From assembly GCA_023390155.1 (NCBI GenBank), contig JAEWDJ010000257.1, positions 1 to 6,756 on the forward strand: a stretch of 6,756 nt of DNA. The letters are read 5' to 3'. Below are positions 6,749 to 6,756 of this stretch, piece by piece. The DNA is from Actinomycetes bacterium. Lineage in GTDB: Bacteria > Actinomycetota > Actinomycetes > Actinomycetales > Microbacteriaceae. The position numbers and the translations under genes were made by a program. Position 1 is the first letter of the stretch; each line of letters opens with the position of its first letter. Under the pieces are notes generated by a model. The model did not search any database. It was given only the letters and a program-made list of their open reading frames with translations, and was not told the DNA's origin.

Positions 6749-6756
6749 GGCGGCGC

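Noticed and set aside
6749..6756. GC-rich tail after the last stop as a possible terminator
   Set aside because: Only eight bases remain; no stem or T-tract can be judged.

Overview
The window reads as part of a carbohydrate-catabolic operon from a high-GC actinobacterium. The evidence is the strong G/C bias at third codon positions, CTC/CTG leucines, AAGGAG-type ribosome binding sites, a GTG start and 4-base stop/start overlaps. A Microbacteriaceae-like host is my guess from the style of the sequence; nothing in the window proves it. All five genes lie on the + strand and fill almost the whole window.

Layout: bases 1-109 are a compact control region. It holds a LacI-family-type operator (35-48, GGCAA-TCGC-TTGCC) that overlaps the -35 box of a plausible promoter (-35 TTGCCT 44-49, 17-base spacer, extended -10 TGC-TGTACT 64-72). 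A small inverted repeat follows in the leader. Then come a cytoplasmic family GH2 beta-glucuronidase (110-1927), a mannonate-dehydratase-type enolase-superfamily enzyme (1924-3162, GTGA overlap), a 67-base C-rich and G-poor gap, a 12-helix MFS/GPH-like sugar transporter (3230-4603), a gluconokinase (4605-5129) and a 540-residue protein of unknown function with beta-propeller-like SPDG repeats (5126-6748, ATGA overlap). The window ends 8 bases after that stop codon, so the operon may continue.

How they fit together: the transporter would bring in a glucuronide (inferred), and the beta-glucuronidase would release D-glucuronate in the cytoplasm. The dehydratase would make 2-keto-3-deoxygluconate from D-mannonate, the product of uronate isomerase and fructuronate reductase, neither of which is encoded here. 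Gluconokinase adds a D-gluconate to 6-phosphogluconate branch that the classical glucuronate route does not need. The dehydratase has proline at the position that, from memory, separates low-efficiency mannonate/gluconate dehydratases from high-efficiency mannonate dehydratases. Together these suggest that gluconate may be a real intermediate or co-substrate.

The most novel element is the last gene. It is a cytoplasmic, unrecognised propeller-plus-C-terminal-domain protein, translationally coupled to a sugar kinase in a uronide operon. It could be an undescribed carbohydrate-active enzyme or a sensor.
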